Source of the DNA: Candidatus Babelota bacterium
Lineage (GTDB): Bacteria; Babelota; Babeliae; Babelales; Babelaceae
DNA: 18,280 bases
Reading direction: 5' to 3'
Assembly: GCA_003174035.1 (NCBI GenBank)
Contig: PRDV01000040.1
Location: 1 to 18,280 of the forward strand
A model generated the notes under the pieces. The model was not told the origin of the DNA. It searched no databases and saw nothing but the letters and a program-made list of their open reading frames with translations. Positions 13,962 through 18,280 of this stretch are shown here, piece by piece; position 1 is the stretch's first letter, and each line of letters begins with the position of its first letter. The position numbers and the translations under genes were made by a program.

Positions 13962-15155
13962 TTATTCTATTGCTTTGAGCTTCTCATTATTGGTGCCTAC
14001 CTGTTGTACCAGTTTTTTGGCTTCCTCTTTCAACTGCTTTAACTGAGCACTCAATGCTTTGTGTGCTTCTTCCAGCTTTTTCTCTTCTTCTTGAGCTTTA
14101 CGAGCTTGCTCTTTCAGCCCTCCCAACTCTACCTCCAAAGCCGATGCTTTCTTTTCAGCGGCTTTAAGAGCACCTTCATTTTTCTCCTTCAGTGCTTCTT
14201 TTTCTTGCCCATACACTTTTTCAAGCTCGGTTCTCTTAGCAATTTCTGCATCAATGAGCTTTGCTGTCTCTTGAGTGCGTTTCTTTTCGCTCTGAAGTTC
14301 CTGTTCCACCTGTTCTTGGGCTTTTTTGCTTGCTTTGAGTTGCTCTTCAAGATGCTCTTTCAACTTTTGTTCAGATTGTTGAGCATTTTTTTTAATATCT
14401 CCAAGTTCTTTTTTGAGCGCTTCTTCTTGCTGGGCGTATTTTTGCTGAATTGCTTGTTCTGCTTTTTTACTATTTTCTTTAGCGTCATCTAAAGCTTTTT
14501 TTAATCTAGCCTCCACTGCTTTACGATCTTCAGCTTCTTGCGCAGCCTGCTCTGCTTTCTCTTGTGCACGTGCTTGCGCTTCCTCTTTGAGAGTTCGTTT
14601 TTGCTCTTTAAGTTCCTCAATAACTTTCGAAGCCGCTGATTCCGCCGCTTCAATGTTCTTAGCTGCATTCTCTCGAGCCTTTTGTAGCTCAACCTCAAGC
14701 TTTTTTTGCGCTTGTTCATCTGCAGCTTTTTGTGCCTCTGTGAGTTCGCCTACTATTTTTTCGTGTTGCTCTTGCGCTGCTTTAGTTTGTTGTTGTGCTT
14801 CTTGAAGAGCTTTGCGCAGTTCCTCTTCGTGCTCTTTACGTTTGACCGCTTCTTGAGCTTTCTGCGCTGCCTTTTCTTTCTTTTTTTGTACTTTTTTTGC
14901 TTGCAGCAATGCTGCTTCTTCGGCTTTGAGATCATCAATAGTTTTGCCTAGAAGCACGCGTAACGTATTATTGGCAAGCTGTATGTCTATGTTGTTTTTG
15001 AAGGTTTCGTAGTCGGCGATAAGCGCAGAACGCATTGTTTCGTTTGGTTGTGCTTTATACTTTTGGACATTGGCTTTAAATGCTTCATAGGTGACACCAA
15101 ACAGCATGCTTTGTGTTAAAAGTGCTGTGACTAAGCATAAATTGTTGAACTTCAT
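13962..15155 (-). CDS. Exported Lys/Glu/Ala/Gln-rich coiled-coil protein, probably truncated by an early stop
   Basis: Encodes 397 residues. A signal peptide (MKFNNLCLVTALLTQSMLFG) is followed by the small domain shared with the protein at 10252-11802 (about 21-80, including NNIDIQLANNTLRVLLGKTI). A continuous coiled coil rich in K, E, A and Q then runs to the end. The TAA at 13962-13964 follows KLKAIE directly. In the same frame 41 further codons run to TAA at 13836, encoding a tail with KTTPPTQAEKKP and ending SKKELLATYKTLI. A proline-bearing tail after the rod also occurs in the paralog, and the terminator-like hairpin lies just past 13836, so the present stop looks like a recent nonsense change. 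It starts 13 bases after the outer-membrane-type gene, with AAGGGA as ribosome site, so the two form an operon. Confidence 0.82.
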   Translation of the reverse strand: MKFNNLCLVTALLTQSMLFGVTYEAFKANVQKYKAQPNETMRSALIADYETFKNNIDIQLANNTLRVLLGKTIDDLKAEEAALLQAKKVQKKKEKAAQKAQEAVKRKEHEEELRKALQEAQQQTKAAQEQHEKIVGELTEAQKAADEQAQKKLEVELQKARENAAKNIEAAESAASKVIEELKEQKRTLKEEAQARAQEKAEQAAQEAEDRKAVEARLKKALDDAKENSKKAEQAIQQKYAQQEEALKKELGDIKKNAQQSEQKLKEHLEEQLKASKKAQEQVEQELQSEKKRTQETAKLIDAEIAKRTELEKVYGQEKEALKEKNEGALKAAEKKASALEVELGGLKEQARKAQEEEKKLEEAHKALSAQLKQLKEEAKKLVQQVGTNNEKLKAIE

Positions 15156-15168
15156 CGATTTCCCTTTT

Positions 15169-16710
15169 TTAGAATGTTAAGCCTACTTTACCCCATACAA
15201 GCCATCTATCAGGGGTATGGTTAACCTCAGCAGCAGTAAATTCATAACTTGCTCCGACAGCAAGGAATGCAGGACATTCCCGCTCCCAACGGTAACCAAG
15301 CGTTCCATAGAAAATATTGGATATCGTTGCTGGGTGGGAGGCTGACTCAATATCAATATCACAGTTTGAGATGAACTCATATCCTTGATTGAAAGGCACA
15401 TCGCTCAAGCGGAAATTGCTTTTGATTGTTCGCGCAAGCGTCGTTGAACCTTCGCCAGAAATGCCTTTTAGAGCAGAAGCACTTATTAATGTGCTGCAAG
15501 GAAGCTCAAGGACCTCTGATTGGCGAGCGAAGAAGTTATAACCTACCTCGAGTTGCCAACTGCGGCAGTCTGCATCTTTGCTTAATACAAGACACGTGGT
15601 TGAATTAGTGGAGAAGTGAGGGCTTACTCGAACGCAGCGGGTAAATATATTGATACCGCTGGTTCCGCTATTGGCGTTCAAGGTATTAAATGCTTCTGCT
15701 GCAGCATTTGAGTTTTTATAGGTTTCCATATAGCGGCCCCAGGGCTTGCCAACTAAATCAAAAGAACGCATTTGATGATTGCTCATGAGGTAACGGGTAT
15801 CACCATCTATGTACATTTTTACGGTGTAACATCCTTTATGCCACATGTCGAATGCTAAGCTACTTCCAAAGCTAACCCCAAAATGGTGGTTATTGCCGAC
15901 GATGGGTTCAAATACCGTTCTACTGCGAACACGATTACCGGTGGGGAATACCATCCCGATATAGGAGTTCATATTGCATGTTGTGCAATTGAAGGAGTTA
16001 TAGCCAATTTTAAGCTCAATATCGGCCACACCCCATTTATGACATTTTTTGTGCGGGATACGCCCATGCTTCCAATTTGGTTGGGCGAATGCTGCTCGCA
16101 TACTGCCAACACGAGGACTATTATCAAGCCCAAGCTCATCTACCGCCCCACCACCATTATCAAGGATGGTTTCACATAATTTTATACCGCTTTCTACTCG
16201 CTCAATAGGCAATGAACCTTCAAACCAAAATCCAGCAGTTCCATCACACTTATGGCTCATTGTTTGCTTATAGCATATGCCAAGACCAACCTTGCTCTGT
16301 TCCGGTTTAAAACAAACACGACTTGAAAAGGTGCCATTTACGGTTTGTATGTTAAAGTGACGAGCTTCAAGATCTTTGGAGGGAATATTGTCTGCTAGAG
16401 GACTGCTTTCAGTACTTGCGTTTACTTCGCGTACATTCAGACAGCTAGTATGGCACCCGGCAGGTAAAAAGAAACGGGCAAGTTTTACTGAACCCTCACA
16501 GGTTAATTGGCCACCATAAGGCACAATCTCAAGCGCTCCACCAAAACCCTGGCATTCATCCAAAAGCTCGTTTCTAAATAATGAAACGCGTTCAGGCATA
16601 GCTGATTGGAAATTCGGGCGCATTGAAAAAAAAGTATGGCTCGTGATGTTTCCTGTTTTAATAATCCCCATAGGGATGATGAGTAAGAGTACTAGTCGTA
16701 GTATACGCAT
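15169..16710 (-). CDS. Cysteine-rich putative outer-membrane beta-barrel protein
   Basis: Encodes 513 residues with an N-terminal signal peptide (MRILRLVLLLIIPMGIIKTG) and a GGAG ribosome site. The mature part is rich in alternating hydrophobic and polar stretches and glycine, for example FGVSFGSSLAFDMW, LEVGYNFFARQ and GTLGYRWER. It ends WLVWGKVGLTF, a terminal-phenylalanine strand of the kind recognised by the BAM machinery, so an outer-membrane beta-barrel is likely. I count about 18 cysteines spread over the mature chain, including CHTSC and CTTC, which is unusual for a barrel. No enzyme motif is recognised and I cannot name a family. It is first in a minus-strand operon with the coiled-coil protein, which suggests a shared cell-surface role. 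Confidence 0.75.
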   Translation of the reverse strand: MRILRLVLLLIIPMGIIKTGNITSHTFFSMRPNFQSAMPERVSLFRNELLDECQGFGGALEIVPYGGQLTCEGSVKLARFFLPAGCHTSCLNVREVNASTESSPLADNIPSKDLEARHFNIQTVNGTFSSRVCFKPEQSKVGLGICYKQTMSHKCDGTAGFWFEGSLPIERVESGIKLCETILDNGGGAVDELGLDNSPRVGSMRAAFAQPNWKHGRIPHKKCHKWGVADIELKIGYNSFNCTTCNMNSYIGMVFPTGNRVRSRTVFEPIVGNNHHFGVSFGSSLAFDMWHKGCYTVKMYIDGDTRYLMSNHQMRSFDLVGKPWGRYMETYKNSNAAAEAFNTLNANSGTSGINIFTRCVRVSPHFSTNSTTCLVLSKDADCRSWQLEVGYNFFARQSEVLELPCSTLISASALKGISGEGSTTLARTIKSNFRLSDVPFNQGYEFISNCDIDIESASHPATISNIFYGTLGYRWERECPAFLAVGASYEFTAAEVNHTPDRWLVWGKVGLTF

Positions 16711-16743
16711 GGGATCTCCTTTTTTTATGGTCGAGTGACATTT

Positions 16744-16773
16744 TTTCTAGCATCTTCAATGAGTGAAAGTCAA
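16744..16773 (-). promoter_or_regulatory. Putative promoter of the outer-membrane/coiled-coil operon
   Basis: On the minus strand, a -35 box TTGACT (16768-16773) and a weak -10 box TAGAAA (16744-16749) are 18 bases apart, about 34 bases before the gene start. Confidence 0.4.
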
Positions 16774-16814
16774 CACTTTGTTACTCAATTTCGATCTTGG
16801 TAAGTGCATAACTC

Positions 16815-16842
16815 TTGCAATATAGTTTAAACAGATTAGGAT
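16815..16842 (+). promoter_or_regulatory. Putative hisS promoter
   Basis: TTGCAA (16815-16820) and TAGGAT (16837-16842) are 16 bases apart, about 36 bases before the hisS start. The match is moderate. Confidence 0.35.
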
Positions 16843-16878
16843 AAATTAAAACTGTTTTTTAACGAAAGGCATGTGCAG

Positions 16879-18126
16879 ATGATTACAAAAGTGAAAGGGA
16901 CGCAGGATTTTCTTGATCTTACCTTATTCAATTTCTTGCTAGCAGAAGCCAAGAATCATTTTGCGCTCTATAATTTCATTGAGATAGCAACGCCGATACT
17001 TGAGCATACCGAACTCTTCAAGCGCTCTCTAGGACTTGAAACAGATGTTGTCTCAAAGGAAATGTACACGCTCGCGGATGATGAAGAAGAATCGATCTGC
17101 TTACGTCCCGAGGTAACTGCTTCCTGTGTACGGGCATTCGTCAATAATGGCATTCAACAAACCCCCTGGAAGATTTTTACGTGGGGCCCTATGTTCAGGC
17201 ATGAACGGCCTCAAAAGGGGCGCTTTCGTCAATTTCATCAGATAGATATGGAGATTATAGGTTCTCAATCAATTTACCAAGATGTGCATTTTTTAAAGAT
17301 GCTCGATAGGTTTTTTGCTGAAACTTTGAAGCTCGATACCTACGGGCTGCTTATTAATTTCCTCGGCTGTCGTGAAGATAGGGCGGCTTATAAGAAAAAG
17401 TTGTATGCGTATCTTGAAAAGCAAGCAACAGCCGTCTGCGCGACCTGCATTATTCGCAAAGAAAAGAATATTATGCGTGTTTTTGATTGCAAATCTCCTG
17501 ATTGCCAACAAGTATATAAGCAGGCGCCGCGCATTGCTGATTCGCTCTGCCCTCAATGTCAGTTAGAATGGCAACAGTTGCGCGACAATCTTGAGCACCT
17601 CTCGATCTCCTATTCCTATACACCAACCTTAGTGCGTGGCCTTGATTATTATGATAAAACCGTTTTTGAATTTGTGAGCTCTGAACTGGGAGCGCAGAAC
17701 GCCTTTTGTGGGGGAGGACGGTATAATAGTCTGGTAAAAGAAGTTGGTGGCAAAGAAGATGAAGCATCATTGGGCACAGCGATTGGTATTGAGCGGATCT
17801 TATTGCTCCTTGAACGTATAAAGGATAAGCTTACCTTACCTATGCTCAAACCGCTCTACGTTGTACTTCCCTTATCTGCAGAACAGCATCCACTCGCTCT
17901 TTTGCTGGCAGACGAACTCCAAGCACGTGAAATGTGCACCGATGTGCTTTTAGATGAGGCGTCTTTGAAAAGTATGATGCGTAAGGTTAATAAAATGGGT
18001 GCGAAATATGCGCTCATTGTTGGACCTGATGAGCAAAAAGAGCAAAAGGTGACCGTTAAAAATATGATGACGGGAGCAGAGGAAAAGATTGCTCAGCGGG
18101 ATCTTGCTCAGTATTTGGTTCGTTAA
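16879..18126 (+). CDS. hisS: Histidyl-tRNA synthetase
   Basis: Encodes 415 residues from the ATG at 16879, with GAAAGG nine bases upstream; the in-frame GTG at 16873 is too close to that site. It is a class II aminoacyl-tRNA synthetase that charges tRNA-His. The N-terminus KVKGTQDFLD is the family hallmark. Motif 1 region FIEIATPILEHTELFKRS, LRPEVTASCVRAFV, and motif 2 around FRHERPQKGRFRQFHQIDMEI are intact. The histidine-specific motifs are LVRGLDYYDKTVFEF and the FCGGGRYNSLV block. Motif 3 is GTAIGIERILLLL. The cysteine-rich insertion (CATCIIRKEK, CKSPDC, CPQC) is within the normal range for the family. The C-terminal about 90 residues form the anticodon-binding domain. It converges on cdsA with a 4-base gap. 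Confidence 0.97.
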   Translation: MITKVKGTQDFLDLTLFNFLLAEAKNHFALYNFIEIATPILEHTELFKRSLGLETDVVSKEMYTLADDEEESICLRPEVTASCVRAFVNNGIQQTPWKIFTWGPMFRHERPQKGRFRQFHQIDMEIIGSQSIYQDVHFLKMLDRFFAETLKLDTYGLLINFLGCREDRAAYKKKLYAYLEKQATAVCATCIIRKEKNIMRVFDCKSPDCQQVYKQAPRIADSLCPQCQLEWQQLRDNLEHLSISYSYTPTLVRGLDYYDKTVFEFVSSELGAQNAFCGGGRYNSLVKEVGGKEDEASLGTAIGIERILLLLERIKDKLTLPMLKPLYVVLPLSAEQHPLALLLADELQAREMCTDVLLDEASLKSMMRKVNKMGAKYALIVGPDEQKEQKVTVKNMMTGAEEKIAQRDLAQYLVR

Positions 18127-18130
18127 GTGC

Positions 18131-18280
18131 TTATGCGCTTTGCATTAAGAACGTAATATAATCGCGTAGACAGTATACGATGATCGCGGCGATGAGAATG
18201 CCATCAATTCTATCGAGTACGCCGCCATGTCCAGGCAGGATAGTACCAGAATCCTTTATACCAGCATGCCGTTTTAAGGC
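18131..18280 (-). CDS. cdsA: Phosphatidate cytidylyltransferase, C-terminal end (start outside window)
   Basis: The last 49 codons of a minus-strand gene run from the window edge to the TAA at 18131-18133. They contain the CdsA signature: LKRHAGIKDSGTILPGHGG and VLDRIDG, followed by a final membrane helix ILIAAIIVYCL. CdsA makes CDP-diacylglycerol from phosphatidic acid and CTP at the membrane, the branch point of phospholipid synthesis. It converges with hisS. Confidence 0.93.
   Translation of the reverse strand, partial: ALKRHAGIKDSGTILPGHGGVLDRIDGILIAAIIVYCLRDYITFLMQSA

Noticed and set aside
13199..13964. Stop-codon reassignment as an explanation of two in-frame stops
   Set aside because: One is TAG and the other TAA, and both end clearly normal genes in the window; the kinase also has P-loop damage.
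14061..14492. 143-codon plus-strand ORF rich in Leu and Phe opposite the coiled-coil gene
   Set aside because: It is the antisense of a Lys/Glu-rich coding region, which always reads as Phe/Leu/Ser-rich; no ribosome site, and the minus-strand gene has a signal peptide and a shared domain.

Overview
The window looks like a piece of a small-genome, host-associated bacterium with an outer membrane. It carries secreted ankyrin-type proteins, signal-peptide coiled-coil proteins, a cysteine-rich putative outer-membrane barrel, two toxin-antitoxin modules and a stripped-down ftsQ-ftsA-ftsZ cluster. This combination resembles Candidatus Dependentiae (TM6) or a similar protist-associated lineage. That placement is inferred from protein style and gene content and was not tested.

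Region 1 (1-3465) is accessory. It begins with the 3' end of a SpoU/TrmH-type RNA methyltransferase. Two paralogous genes for 190-residue exported proteins with a C-terminal ankyrin-like segment (394-966 and 2705-3277) bracket an AbiEi/AbiEii-type toxin-antitoxin pair (1206-2509). Three copies of a palindromic repeat sit at about 1162, 2572 and 3299. The first overlaps the antitoxin start; the other two are followed by what look like decayed antitoxin 5' ends. A fragment of a third ankyrin-gene 3' end lies at 2545-2571.

Region 2 (3435-10250) is the core block: a divergent ftsQ, ftsA, ftsZ and a YfiH/PgeF-family gene, tightly packed and apparently one operon, then secA with its own putative promoter and a good hairpin terminator. 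FtsQ, FtsA and FtsZ are divisome parts; SecA drives export of the signal-peptide proteins encoded on both sides.

Region 3 (10252-16773) is mostly minus-strand. A cysteine-rich putative outer-membrane protein and a coiled-coil secreted protein (15169-16710, 13962-15155) form an operon. A second coiled-coil protein with the same N-terminal domain lies at 10252-11802. Between the two coiled-coil genes is an island holding a higBA module, three copies of a REP-like palindrome and a broken P-loop kinase gene. The upstream coiled-coil gene has an in-frame stop 41 codons before what seems to be its original end.

Region 4 (16815-18280) has hisS on the plus strand, converging on the 3' end of cdsA.

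The most notable pattern is that both toxin-antitoxin modules lie between two paralogous genes for secreted proteins, each module is accompanied by its own palindromic repeat family, and gene debris surrounds both. These look like two hot spots of insertion, duplication and decay around exported, possibly host-directed proteins. I saw no tRNA, rRNA, CRISPR array or transposase gene.
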